Shown: positions 23,913 to 34,570, counted from the stretch's first letter. The stretch is 64,000 nt of DNA from Ampullaceana balthica (GCA_944989445.1 CALYLW010000044.1:1648501-1712500); one strand, 5' to 3'. Numbers and translations are program-made. The notes: generated from the letters alone by a model not told the origin.

Positions 23913-24260
23913 GTTCTCCACCATAACTTCTCTTCCGACTCAAGCCGTTCGTATCTTTCTTCAATTCTTGTTGTCTCCTCACTCAATCACCAGCTAGAAT
24001 CTTCTGCAGCAACACGTATTTTTTTGTTCCTGAGACACGCACCAGAGCATTTGGCATTCCCTTTTTGTGCAATGAAATTCTCTGTGATTACACATTCGTA
24101 GTATTTCTACGACTAAGGCCTTCAAGAGAGCTTTAGAAACATATCTCTTCAAACTTAACTTTCCAAATTAACAATCAAACAGTGCTTTTACTATCAAACG
24201 TAGCTTATGTGACCTTAATGTAATTTTTTGTTTTGAATATAAGTACATGAATGTTTGAAT
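23900..24260 (+). pseudogene. L2/CR1-like LINE ORF2 C-terminal fragment
   Basis: Short frame-shifted stretches match the C-terminus of the LINE at 44.9-45.9 kb: an LRHA..HLA block and, downstream in another frame, a 'STTKAFK'-like sequence around 24100-24160. The reading frame is broken several times, so this is an old fragment. It lies directly left of hAT transposon 3. Confidence 0.6.
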
Positions 24261-24835
24261 CTAAATGCAAATTTGTGTTTTCCTTTTTTAAAATTATATT
24301 AATAAAAATACCAAAGGGTTCCATCTATAACCCATCAAACTGAGGTGTTTAAATCTCTCTTTTCTCCTGGCACAATCAACTTAGGTCAGAGGTGGGCAAA
24401 CTACGGCCCGCGGGCCGCATGTGGCCCACAAGTCTTTATTATTCGCCCCGTAGACATGTACATGTTGCCATCTTATGTCGATGTTCATTTTCTTTGTTTA
24501 GAATTGTTGCTATATTTTTTAAAATTTTATTCCGAGTATTTGATTCAGATCTAGGGATATAAAATCGATTTTATAGTCCCAAAATTGATTAGTTATCACT
24601 AGTCATTAATTGTGAACATTCTCTTTCGAAACTGCATTTCAGCTCAACCGGAAGTGGCTTTTGTTTGCGATTTACATAAAGGCAATTTGTAAAAATTGTA
24701 ATTTAAAAGCGAATGAACGTTGATTTAACCACGAGTGATGCCATAAAAGAAAGATTGACGACGAATGTCGTGTTTTTAATGACGAATAGACCGCTAAGTA
24801 TTGTTTCACAAGCGTTGGAAGCAAAGCAGTCTGCT

Positions 24836-26345
24836 TGCTGTGTCGTGAGTGTGTGACCGTCTTTAAGGAGTACAACTTAAAAAGACACCACAAAACAAAC
24901 CATTTGGATTTCAGGCACAATTTAACTAAGGAAAACAGAAAAATGAAATGCCAGAAAGTGGTTGATAATTTATAGAAGCAGCAAAGTGTTTTCAAAAAAC
25001 AGTCTTAAATACAATATGCTGCAACCGAAGCCAGTTTGGTGCTGTCCCATAACGTTGTAAAACGGAACAAGTCTTTTTCTGACAAGAAAATCATCAAGGA
25101 AAGCTTGTCAGATGCAGCAAGCATTATCTGTCCGGAAAAGAAAACGAGATTTTACAGCATTTCTTTATCAAGGAGAACAGTATTCAGGCGTGTTGAAAAA
25201 ATTAGTGACAATTTAATGCAACAACGACGAGATGAAAGCAAAGACTTTTTGTGGTACTCTTCTGCGTTGGACGAAAGCACCGATATACAGGAGTCAGCAC
25301 ATTTGTTGGTATTTATACGGGGAATAAACACCCCGTTTGGAACTTACCGAAGAATGACATAGTGTTGAGCCATTCAAAGACACAACCACAGGCCAGGATT
25401 TATTCAATGCTGTTCATCACTGATTAGGTGTGAAACAAGATAGACAGTGTAACAACCGATGGAGGGCATGCTTTAACTGGAAGAAAGGTACGCCTTGTGA
25501 AGTTAATAAAAAACGAAATTTAAGAAGAACATCCTGACCATACACTCTTACCTCTCCGCTGTGTCATCCATCAGGATAGTCTGTTTAAAGCTTCTTTGAA
25601 TATCAAGCATGTTATTGACCCAGTTGTCAGTGTGATAATCCTCGTCAGAGCCAAGGCACTTAGCCAGTGTGGGATCTCAATGAATAAATAGTTATGTTCC
25701 TGGAGATGAAGAGTTTTGTTTGTGACTTTGTTACTAACATTTTTAAGGAAGAGTGGAAGACATGTTTACTGTTGAGATTATTGAGAAGTTGAATGAACTG
25801 AATCTCAAACGTCAGGGCAATAGTTAATTTGCACATGAAATATATGTGCATATTAAATCATTTCAGACAAAACTCTCCCTGTTCTCTAGGCAAGCACGGG
25901 GAAACAGGTATTGTCATTTTCCTTTGCTGAAACAGAAAACCAGTTATGATGAAACGGCTGAGAAGTACAAGGCTCATTTGGAAGCATTGACTGTGGAATT
26001 TGAAAGGAGATTGCAAGACTTCAAGAACCCTGAACTACTCTTCAATATCATCAGTTCGCCATTTAATGCAGAATCTGATTCAGCCCTAGAGGATATACAG
26101 TTAAAGCTGCTCGGGCTACAAGCAGATTATGAACTGAAGGAGAAGTTGAAGTCACTTCTTCTGCTGACGTTTTATGGATGTTTATCGCAGGAGCATTTTC
26201 ACACTTACAAAACATTGCTCCAAACTTGTGTCACTATTTGGGTCCAAATACATCTGTGAGCAAGCTTTTTCTTGCATGAAAATAAACAAGTCTAAGAACT
26301 GATCGACGTTGACTGACTGCAATTTGAATGCAGCCATGTGAACCA
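24836..26345 (+). pseudogene. hAT transposase remnant (ZBED5/GTF2IRD2-like)
   Basis: The decayed coding sequence begins with a BED-type zinc finger, CRECVTVFKEYNLKRH, followed by HHKTNH (Cys-Cys-His-His ligands), at about 24836-24900. An in-frame stop follows near 24974. The next open block (25036-25362) has CPEKKTRFYSISLSRRTVFR and LWYSSALDESTDIQESAHLL, hallmark stretches of this hAT branch. Around 25560-25640 a frame contains IHQDSLFKASLNIKHVIDPV. The open block 25846-26259 has PELLFNIISSPF. The C-terminal hAT dimerisation segment near 26255-26335 is frame-shifted. Several stops and frameshifts show that it is not functional. The same type of transposase gave rise to the domesticated vertebrate gene GTF2IRD2, but nothing here suggests domestication. 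Confidence 0.9.
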
Positions 26346-26680
26346 CAACCCGTAAACTGGTTCCACAGTTCTAGAACATTATCCAAAATTGTGAACAGTT
26401 AAATACTTGTCATTAAATTATAATTGTACTCTCTGGTCAGCTTGTATGTAAATTACGTTCCTACTTCTTCATATTTATTACGACAGTTATAACGCTTTTG
26501 TTGAAATAATAATGAATAGTAAAATCATATAATCAAATTTAAAAAATGTTTCAGTTCGTATTTTAAAATGTAATTTACATGCATATGTAATAGAGTGTGG
26601 ATGTGAAATAAATTGACAAGTACATGGTTATTATATGTAACGTACTGTCATGTATGTGGCTATTATGATAAGAACTAGAT

Positions 26681-27110
26681 TGTGCTGGGGCGCCCATTTT
26701 TTTTAAAAGCCTAAATAACTTGTCCTTGTTTGATAAATACGAAATATTAAACTTTCTGAAATGTACACAAATTATTTTATAATAGGATTTGTAAGGCGCC
26801 TTCGGTGCACACTTTTTTTGGTCAAAAGCCTAACTAACTTATCCTTGTTTGATAAATACGAAATGTTAAACTTCCTGGAATGTACACAAAGAATTTTATA
26901 ATTAACCATAATCAAATCCTCTTTTTACATTGTTCCCTTTTCCAAAATTAAAATATGAGCTAAAACAATGACGTCATATAATATTTTTTTACTGCGAGAA
27001 TTAAAATTTAATTAATTAATTTAAAATTATTTTGCGCACCACCCGGTGCATTCTGCGCACCACCCGTTGCACAACTTAAAAATTTATTAAAATATAAGAT
27101 CAAAGAATGA
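26681..27110 (-). mobile_element. Non-autonomous element fragment with hairpin modules
   Basis: On the minus strand the left boundary reads GGGCGCCCCAGCACAATCTAG with the final CTAG at 26680-26683, as in a Helitron 3' end. Two modules of roughly 110-130 bp share 'gtccttgtttgataaatacg' and 'aaatgtacacaaa', and each starts with a GGCGCC-type hairpin. Homologous modules occur at 31403-31640. It is inserted inside hAT transposon 3. Confidence 0.65.
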
Positions 27111-27172
27111 TGTCATATAACATTTTTTTACAGTTCTAATCACTACACGATTTTTTAAACTGCTATAGACTG

Positions 27173-27345
27173 TTGTACATCGTTCCTCAGCGTTCCACAT
27201 CCAGTGAGCCAGCCAGTGACTTGGACTATTATTTTATTGATGTTTATTTAATTATTATATGTATGTTATTATCTCCATGTAAAGCGTTGAGAGCCCGGCT
27301 GCTGGCTGGGATACAGCGCTATAAAAATTATCAATTTATAATTAT
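27173..27345 (+). mobile_element. L2-type LINE/SINE 3' tail
   Basis: The stretch 'gggatacagcgctataaaaa' with the upstream 'gtaaagcgttgagagccc' is the conserved 3' end shared by L2/CR1-like LINEs and the SINEs that use them. It is followed by an ATTATTACTATT-type tail. The minus-strand LINE at 44.86 kb has the same ending. Only the last ~170 bp are present, inserted in hAT transposon 3. Confidence 0.72.
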
Positions 27346-27488
27346 TACTATTATACTCATTAATTCATATATTCTATACGCTTTAAATTCTAATTGAAGT
27401 AGACAAAATATATAGGCGGCCCGCCTATTACCATTAAGTTTTCAATGCGGCCCTCCGTAGAAAAAGTTTGCTCACCCCTGACTTAGGT

Positions 27489-28192
27489 CTATATTGAGAT
27501 TAATGACAAAACAATAACGTTTCTAGTTATTATGCAATGAAACGTTTATCTTTCATCTTGTGATTAACTGTGCACCGAAACAGAAACACAATCTTTAGGT
27601 TTCGGTTGCGGCTCCCTAATGATTGAAGCGAGTTGTCCGACAAATGTCGTCAGTCGTCATATCGGCTTTCTTTTTGAGGTGTCCAAGACTTGGCCATCAA
27701 TTGTACCGAGTCGCCTCAGGTCAATGCCCCCCATAAACACCAGTTCGTTTCTCTTTTGTTTTTACGTCCCCTATTTCTTTAGTTACTACAGAAATTGTTA
27801 TATTAAATTAAGCTTAAATAACATTATTTCAAGGTTTGTTGAAGTGGTTTATATTGGAATATTTTCAAAGACCGACCCCTAAGCTTCATTCCCTTAGCAA
27901 AAACAGTTTAAATGTATACGCATATTTTAAATTAAACAAAATTATGTATAGAAAATACAAGCATTGACCTTAAAATTGTAAGTTGTTCATCATCCAAAAT
28001 ATAAAAAAATTATTAAAAAATCATAAAAATTTATGCCTGTTTAGATAAAATCTTTGAAAAGAAATAACATCATTTTTTCGGCTTTAGTTGTGTTTCTTTT
28101 TGACTTGAATCTTATGTCTCCAATGATCAAAAAGTGTATGCAGTGTGCAGGCTTGTATTCAAAACTCGTTCTATTACCTGAAATCAGTTCAA
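27489..28192. other. No gene recognised
   Basis: An 87-codon plus-strand open frame (27619-27882) resembles nothing known to me. I support no gene here. Confidence 0.5.
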
Positions 28193-29512
28193 ACCACATT
28201 ACTTGCACTCTCCATTCAAATACCATTGGTAACCTCAGTACTTGCACTCTCCATTCAAATACCAATGGTAACCTCATTACTTGCACTCTCCATTCAAATA
28301 CCATTGGTAACCTCAGTACTTGCACGCTCCATTCAAATACCATTGGTAACCTCAGTACTTGCACTCTCCATTCAAATACCATTGGTAACCTCAGTATTTG
28401 CACTCTCCATTCAAATACTATTGGTAACCTCAGTACTTGCACTCTCCATTCAAATACCAATGGTAACCTCAGTACTTGCACTCTCCATTCAAATACCAAT
28501 GGTAAACTCAGTACTTGCACTCTCCATTCAAATACCATTGGTAACCTCAGTACTTGCACTCTCCATTCAAATACCAATGGTAACCTCAGTACTTGCACTC
28601 TCCATTCAATACCATTGGTAACCTCAGTACTTGCATTTTCCATTCAAATACCATTGGTAACCTCAGTACTTGCACTCTCCCTTCAAATACCATTGGTAAC
28701 CTCAGTACTTGCACTCTCCATTCAAATACCATTGGTAACCTCAGTACTTGCACTCTACATTCAATACCAATGGTAACCTCAGTACTTGCACTCTCCATTC
28801 AAATACCATTGGTAACCTCAGTACTTGCACTCTACATTCAATACCAATGGTAACCTCAGTACTTGCACTCTCCATTCAAATACCATTGGTAACCTCAGTA
28901 CTTGCACTCTCCATTCAAATACCATTGGTAACCTCAGTACTTGCACTCTACATTCAATACCAATGGTAACCTCAGTACTTGCACTCTCCATTCAAATACC
29001 ATTGGTAACCTCAGTACTTGCACTCTCCATTCAAATACCATTGGTAACCTCAGTACTTGCACTCTACATTCAATACCAATGGTAACCTCAGTACTTGCAC
29101 TCTCCATTCAAATACCATTGGTAACCTCAGTACTTGCACTTTCCATTCAAATACCATTGGTAACCTCAGTACTTGCACTCTCCATTCAAATACCATTGGT
29201 AACCTCAGTACTTGCACTCGCCATCAAATACCATTGGTAACCTCAGTACTTGCACTCTCCATTCAAATACCATTGGTAACCTCAGTACTTGCACTCTCCA
29301 TTCAAAAACCATTGGTAACCTCAGTACTTGCACTCTCCATTCAAATACCATTGGTAACCTCAGTACTTGCACTCTCCATTCAAATACCATTTGTAACCTC
29401 AGTACTTGCACTCTACATTCAAATACCATTGGTAACCTCAGTACTTGCACTCTCCAATCAAATACCATTTGTAACCTCAGTACTTGCACTCTACATTCAA
29501 TAAATACCAATG
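28193..29512. repeat. 39-bp minisatellite, about 34 copies
   Basis: The unit is CATTCAAATACCATTGGTAA followed by 'cctcagtacttgcactctc'. A 38-bp variant ('cattcaataccaatgg', one A shorter) recurs at 28752, 28829, 28945 and 29061, giving higher-order periods of 77 and 116 bp. Each unit contains CCATTGG or CCAATGG, reverse complements of each other, within a near-palindrome TACCAWTGGTA. Frames are open on both strands because 39 is a multiple of three. No gene is inferred. Confidence 0.96.
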
Positions 29513-29525
29513 GTAACTCCATAAT

Positions 29526-29573
29526 GGAATAAATGAATGTATTTAGCTTCTGCTCAATCACCAATATAATCAT
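29526..29573. repeat. Dispersed flank shared with 33028-33079
   Basis: The sequence 'gaatgtatttagcttctgct' and its neighbours to 'ccaatataatcata' are nearly identical to 33028-33079, which lies at the right edge of a different minisatellite. It marks both arrays as sitting in copies of one dispersed element. Confidence 0.85.
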
Positions 29574-29870
29574 ACTAGTGCATTACCCGTCAAAAATGAC
29601 GGAAGATTTCAAAATAAATACATTTCAGCTGAAATCTATTTATTTTGAAAAATACACATCAGAATAAAAAGTAATGCAATATAGAACTTTTATTTATTTG
29701 ATTTATTTGTATTTTATTCATTTGTTTTCATATTTCCCAATTTTATGTGGAACGTTCGAAAAGAGTTCATTTTGGTGCAGTAATTTGGTGCGCTGCTTTC
29801 TAAAATTAGTAGCGTCATGGACAGACAGAAGTGACATACATTTCAAATTATGTATGTAAATATATATATA
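29573..29870 (-). mobile_element. Non-autonomous Helitron copy 1
   Basis: On the minus strand the 3' end reads CCGTCATTTTTGACGGGTAA then TGCACTAG. This is a 6-bp stem hairpin about 8 nt before a terminal CTAG followed by T, the textbook Helitron 3' end. The body contains 'ggtgcagtaatttggtgcgc' and 'acggaca' words repeated in the copies to the right. There is no coding capacity. Confidence 0.75.
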
Positions 29871-30200
29871 TACTAGTGTATTACCATTAAAACATGACGG
29901 AAGTTTTCAAAATAGATATATTTCAATTGTTGTAATTGTCCATTTTGCCTGAAAGCCGCATAGTAAATAATCAGAAAATGTAGAGACCAAGAGAGAAAAA
30001 TTAAATCTCATTTCCAATTTGAACAATTTTATGCGGACGTTTGAAAATAGAGGTTTTTTTGTTATTTTATTTTTGCAGTATTTTTTTCAGCGCTATTTTT
30101 ATAGCTGTGCACTTTCTAAAATCTCACGTTACGAACGGACATAGCAGAGTATATATTTTGATTATATATACGAATATATGTGTTATGAGAAAACCTCCAA
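29871..30200 (-). mobile_element. Non-autonomous Helitron copy 2
   Basis: The copy starts with CTAG at 29872-29875 immediately after a TA tract that ends copy 1. It shares 'atgacggaagttttcaaaat' with the other copies, although the hairpin is degraded (CATTAAAACATGACGG). It is arranged in tandem and in the same orientation as copy 1, a common pattern for Helitrons inserted next to TA repeats. Confidence 0.68.
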
Positions 30201-31070
30201 GCTTAGGCTTCGCGTTATATAAGTTTGAATGAATAATAATGATATAATCAGGATAATGGTAAATGCTTAGTTAATTACACACAGCATAAGGTGTTACTAC
30301 AGCAAGAAGTTTGATGTTCGAAGTATTAACAACTATTGCTGAGGAGTCAACCGGACGTTAACTTGCGGCATTGAATAGTGCGCACTAATTATGACTGCAC
30401 CAATAATACAGCACAGTGCGTTAACAAAAAATTATGTGACTGTAATGTGATCCACATCAAACACATCTGTGATTTGAAGCAGTTTAAGCTTCATTGATGA
30501 TTTTGACTTGTCAGTTTATTCGCCCATTTGTCCATACATTATTACCACATTACAAAAACATGTAAAAAATAAAATGTAATTTTTACACATGTTAATAACA
30601 AAGAACTATTCATTTGCATGAAACGTAGTAAGCAAAGTTTGTCACAGGATAACAGAAAAGATTAAATTATCAACTGTTAATAATATTTACAATTTAATAT
30701 AAACGTGTTAGTAATTCACATAAACGTTTTTATTATTGTCAAGTCAGCACCTTTTCAAGATCTATTATGACGTGTCAGTTATTTTTTTAAACATACAAAT
30801 ATGCACTCTCAAAGTGTATTAAAAAAAACGCTAAACTGAAGCATTAGTTGGCAAATTTCATTTGGAGTAATAAATAATGGCTCTGTATTTCAAAACGCAT
30901 CAACACTTGAAAACCAAACGACAACCAATAGTAAATTTCTTAAACCGAAAAACCACTGTTATATACTAATATAGAAAATTAAATTTATAATTACGTACGT
31001 AATATTGACATGGACACATACATAAAAACGGTCATTTAATACAAAAATAAATATTAATCACAGCAAATAA
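30201..31070. other. AT-rich stretch, no gene recognised
   Basis: I see no gene or clearly bounded element here. Confidence 0.5.
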
Positions 31071-31269
31071 AACATGGCTCATACTTCGTTCCCTTCACAC
31101 ATTGATAAAAGCTCAAATAATGACGTAACGTCACAATATTTTATGACACATTTCGTTAATCTCGAAAGCAACATTTTTACTTCTATATATATTTTTTTAT
31201 CAGGAATTACCTCGCATAGCGTCACGGACAGACACGACAGACGTGACCGAGATTGCAAAGTATGTATAT

Positions 31270-31278
<9 letters not shown>
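31071..31278 (-). mobile_element. Helitron-like copy 3, 5'-side fragment
   Basis: Its right part, 'gcgtcacggacagacacgac' and 'gtgaccgagattgcaaagta', matches the right-hand ends of the copies at 29.8 and 31.7 kb and runs into a TA tract. The left boundary is approximate because I see no hairpin-CTAG end. Confidence 0.5.

Positions 31279-31326
<48 letters not shown>
31272..31326. repeat. (TA)n microsatellite
   Basis: About 26 TA units separate two Helitron-like copies. Confidence 0.97.
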
Positions 31327-31329
<3 letters not shown>

Positions 31330-31330
<1 letters not shown>

Positions 31331-31770
31331 TGTATTACACGTCAAAAATGACGGAAGTTTTCAGCTGAAATTTATTTATTTTGAAAAAAAAATCACTTTT
31401 TAGGGCGCCTACGGCGCCCACATTTTTCAAAAGCCCAACACACCTGTCCTTGTTTGATAAATACGAAATATTAAACTTTCTGAAATGTACAAAAAGTATT
31501 TTATAATAGGGGTTGTAGGGCACCTACGGTGCCACCTTTGTTTTTTTATTTTATCCATCATCAAATCCTCTTTTTACATTGTTCCCTTTTCAAAATTAAA
31601 ATATGAGCTAAAACAATGACATCATATATTTTTTTACAACTCATCTTTAATTTGCACGCTTTTTGATGAATTGGTGCAGTAATTTGGTGCGCTGCTTTCT
31701 AAAATTAGTAGCGTCACGGACAGACACTACAGACGTGACAGAGATTGCAAATTATGTATATTGATGACAT
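31330..31770 (-). mobile_element. Helitron-like copy 4 with hairpin modules
   Basis: The left end has the hairpin CGTCAAAAATGACG, but the terminal CTAG is mutated (CTTT on the minus strand). The interior contains GGGCGCCTACGGCGCCC (a 7-bp stem with loop TAC) at about 31403 and a related GGGCACCTACGGTGCC at about 31516, about 113 bp apart, each followed by the same module seen at 26.7 kb. The right end has 'cacggacagacactacagac'. Confidence 0.68.
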
Positions 31771-32340
31771 ATACGAGCAACAAAGCGCGTCAAAGGACGT
31801 TCTTGTAACGCATGTTGTAACTCCCCTCCAACAGCCGACTCCACCGGCATTACATGTGAATCAGGTCAAAAATACTATTAAAATAAATAACTCGTAAATA
31901 AGAAAAACCCGTAAAAAACCAAGTTGTTGACTATAAATCCTTTATGTACGAGAAGTAATTAAAAGAATGTTCATTATAATACGCAGCGCCAGACCATCCA
32001 GAAATACAAAATTGCTGTTGTGTCGTAAAACATGTTTAATATAATGCGCACCGATCAGGAATATGTTTACAAAAAGAGCTGTCAATAAAATACGCACCTT
32101 ATTGCGCGACAGAAAGGTTGTTCAATATAATACGCACCGCGACGCTCTATCTCAAAAAATAGCATGATACATAGGAATAAATAAAATAATCTAAAAAATC
32201 AATAATTTAATTACGGTACATGCGATCGATCTGAAATTTTGATACATTGTTTTTATTATTGGTACAAAACTGCCTGCAAAATTTCAGCTCGCTAGCTTAC
32301 TAGCAAGTGGGTTAAAATCGCTCAAAAGTTTTGGCGACAA

Positions 32341-32372
32341 GGGCGGTCGGTCGGTCGGTCGGTCGGGCGGCC
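32341..32372. repeat. (GGTC)n tract
   Basis: About five GGTC/CGGT units lie next to GGGCGGCCGC. The inverted partner copy at 33150-33165 has a GGCGGGC tract in the corresponding place. Confidence 0.9.
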
Positions 32373-32692
32373 GCAGACACCACGAGTTAATATAAAGGAT
32401 TTAAAAAGGGAGCTTTTTTACTATAAATCCCAACGCGCATAACTCAAAATAAAGTAAATACTGCACCAATAAATAAATCGCTTTGAACGTCTGCGTACAC
32501 GTGTTCAATGTGATTGGCTGTAAGAGTCATGTGTGTTTGAGAGACCAATCGCTATCGATGACCGGACAGAACATTGCATTTTAGTATATAGGATTGCAAT
32601 GCTTTCTCACATAAATAAATTTATAGCTATTCATTCATTTCACAACCTCACACGTCTTTAACCATTTACATAGCACTAGTTTATCTAAAACC

Positions 32693-33030
32693 AATGTATG
32701 TCCAAAGATATATGGCCAATGGTGTTTGTCCAAAGGTGTATGACCAGAGGTGTACTTCCAAAGGTGAATGTCCAAAGGTGTATGGCCAGAGATGTACATC
32801 CAAATGTGTACGCCCAAAGGTGTATGGCCAGAAGTGTATGATCAGATGTGTACATCCAAAGGTGTATTTCCAAGGTATATGACCAGAGTTGTATGACCAG
32901 AGGTGTACGTCCCAAGGTATATGACCAGAGATGTACTTCCAAAGGTGTACGTCCAACGGTGTATGGCCAGAGTTGTACGTCCAAAGGTGTATGGCCAGAG
33001 ATGTACGTCCAAAGGTGTATGGCCAGAGGA
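32693..33030. repeat. 14-bp minisatellite (28-bp dimer), about 24 units
   Basis: The basic unit alternates between CCAAAGGTGTATGG and CCAGAGGTGTACGT, giving a 28-bp dimer. Because 14 is not a multiple of three, all minus-strand frames give similar peptides (GHTPLDVHLW-type) for up to 190 residues. These are artefacts of the repeat. Confidence 0.92.
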
Positions 33031-33649
33031 ATAATTGAATGTATTTAGCTTCTGCTCCATCACCAATATAATCATATTGAAATGCTCTGTCACATAAATA
33101 AATGTTTAAATCCTTTATATTAACTTCGAAATCTTGTCGTTCGTCGTCGGGCAGGCGGGCGGGCGGAAAAACAAAAGTAAAAAGTAAAAAAAAACCCACA
33201 TTTTCCGTGATGGTATCGAGCTGAAATTTCGCACATAGACTCGTGTCACCTAACAATGCATCGTATCAAAATTTCAGATCGATCGAATGTACCGTAATTA
33301 AATTAATGCACTTTAAGTTTATCTCTATATAACATGTAATTCAATTTCACAGTTTGTTATTGTTTTTCTTCCAAGTGCAAGTTAAGTACGCGGTCACGCC
33401 ACCCATCGATGTCCACACCCCCTCCCCCTTCCCTCGGTTTCAAAGCCAGGGGGCATCAGTCGGTTTCAGTTTTTTAAATGTTTGTCGCGTTTGAACATAA
33501 TCAATATTTTTAGTTATGTCTTATATATAAGGGATTTATAGTCAAAAACGTTGTTTTAACGGGGTTTTTAAATTTTAATCTATTCATTCCTTTAACAACC
33601 TCATGCGTCCTAAACATTTTACATATAACTAATTAATCTACAACCAATG

Positions 33650-33912
33650 TATGTCCAAAGATGTATGAACAGGGGTGTACGTCCAAAGGTATATTAACAG
33701 AGGTGTATGGCCAAAGGTATATTAACAGAGGTGTATGGCCAAAGGTAAATTAACAGAGGTGTATGGTCAAAGGTATATTAACAGATGTGTATGGCCAAAG
33801 GTAAATTAACAGAGGTGTATGGCCAAAGGTATATTAACAGATGTGTATGGCCAAAGGTATATTAACAGAGATGTATGGCCAAAGGTAAATTAACAGAGGT
33901 GTATGGCCAAAG
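33650..33912. repeat. 28-bp minisatellite related to the 14-bp array, about 9 copies
   Basis: The unit is AGGTGTATGGCCAAAGGTAT followed by 'attaacag', clearly related to the 14-bp words at 32.7-33.0 kb. The left flank (33578-33662, 'accaatgtatgtccaaagat') matches the left flank of that array (32626-32705). Confidence 0.93.
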
Positions 33913-33983
33913 ATATGTGTCTTAAGGTGTCTAGCTAAATGTTTTGAGCTTACGTCTAAATTGTTCACGAAATACGCTTTGAA

Positions 33984-34557
33984 ACTGTCATGTGTTGATG
34001 GTATCAGTGAAACAACGCAGCCAAACTGTCATGTGTTGATGGTATCAGTGAAACAACGCAGCCAAACTGTCATGTGTTGATGGTATCAGTGAAACAACGC
34101 AGCCAAACTGTCATGTGTTGATGGTATCAGTGAAACAACGCAGCCAAACTGTCATGTGTTGATGGTATCAGTGAAACAACGCAGCCAAACTGTCATGTGT
34201 TGATGGTATCAGTGAAACAACGCAGCCAAACTGTCATGTGTTGATGGTATCAGTGAAACAACGCAGCCAAACTGTCATGTGTTGATGGTATCAGTGAAAC
34301 AACGCAGCCAAACTGTCATGTGTTGATGGTATCAGTGAAACAACGCAGCCAAACTGTCATGTGTTGATGGTATCAGTGAAACAACGCAGCCAAACTGTCA
34401 TGTGTTGATGGTATCAGTGAAACAACGCAGCCAAACTGTCATGTGTTGATGGTATCAGTGAAACAACGCAGCCAAACTGTCATGTGTTGATGGTATCAGT
34501 GAAACAACGCAGCCAAACTGTCATGTGTTGATGGTATCAGTGAAACAACGCAGCCAA
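33984..34557. repeat. 41-bp minisatellite, 14 copies, essentially identical
   Basis: The unit is ACTGTCATGTGTTGATGGTA followed by 'tcagtgaaacaacgcagccaa'. I see no difference among the copies, so the array is very young, under strong homogenisation, or partly an assembly artefact. Confidence 0.96.
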
Positions 34558-34570
34558 ACAATTGTTAGAC

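Larger units (their letters stand above)
24387..27480 (+). mobile_element. hAT transposon 3 (ZBED5/GTF2IRD2-like), 3.1 kb
   Basis: The left end begins CAGAGGTGGGCAAACT and the right end finishes AGTTTGCTCACCCCTG, which are inverted repeats with one mismatch. The 8-bp duplication ACTTAGGT flanks it (24379-24386 and 27481-27488). The interior carries a decayed plus-strand transposase followed by later insertions: hairpin modules at 26681-27110 and an L2-type tail at 27173-27345. Confidence 0.95.
31903..33573. mobile_element. Composite inverted-repeat element, ~1.67 kb
   Basis: The outer ends, 31903-31950 and 33526-33573, are diverged inverted repeats sharing TTGACTATAAATCC. Inside, 32199-32402 and 33109-33345 are again inverted copies of one ~200-240-bp sequence, with AATATAAAGGATTT facing inward and 'cgatcgatctgaaattttga' outward. 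The centre holds a 14-bp minisatellite (32693-33030). No protein is encoded. It may be a foldback-type element or two opposed insertions. Confidence 0.65.

Noticed and set aside
28041..29573. Multiple overlapping open frames through the 39-bp array as genes
   Set aside because: All derive from the unit length being a multiple of three, and they restart at each 38-bp variant.
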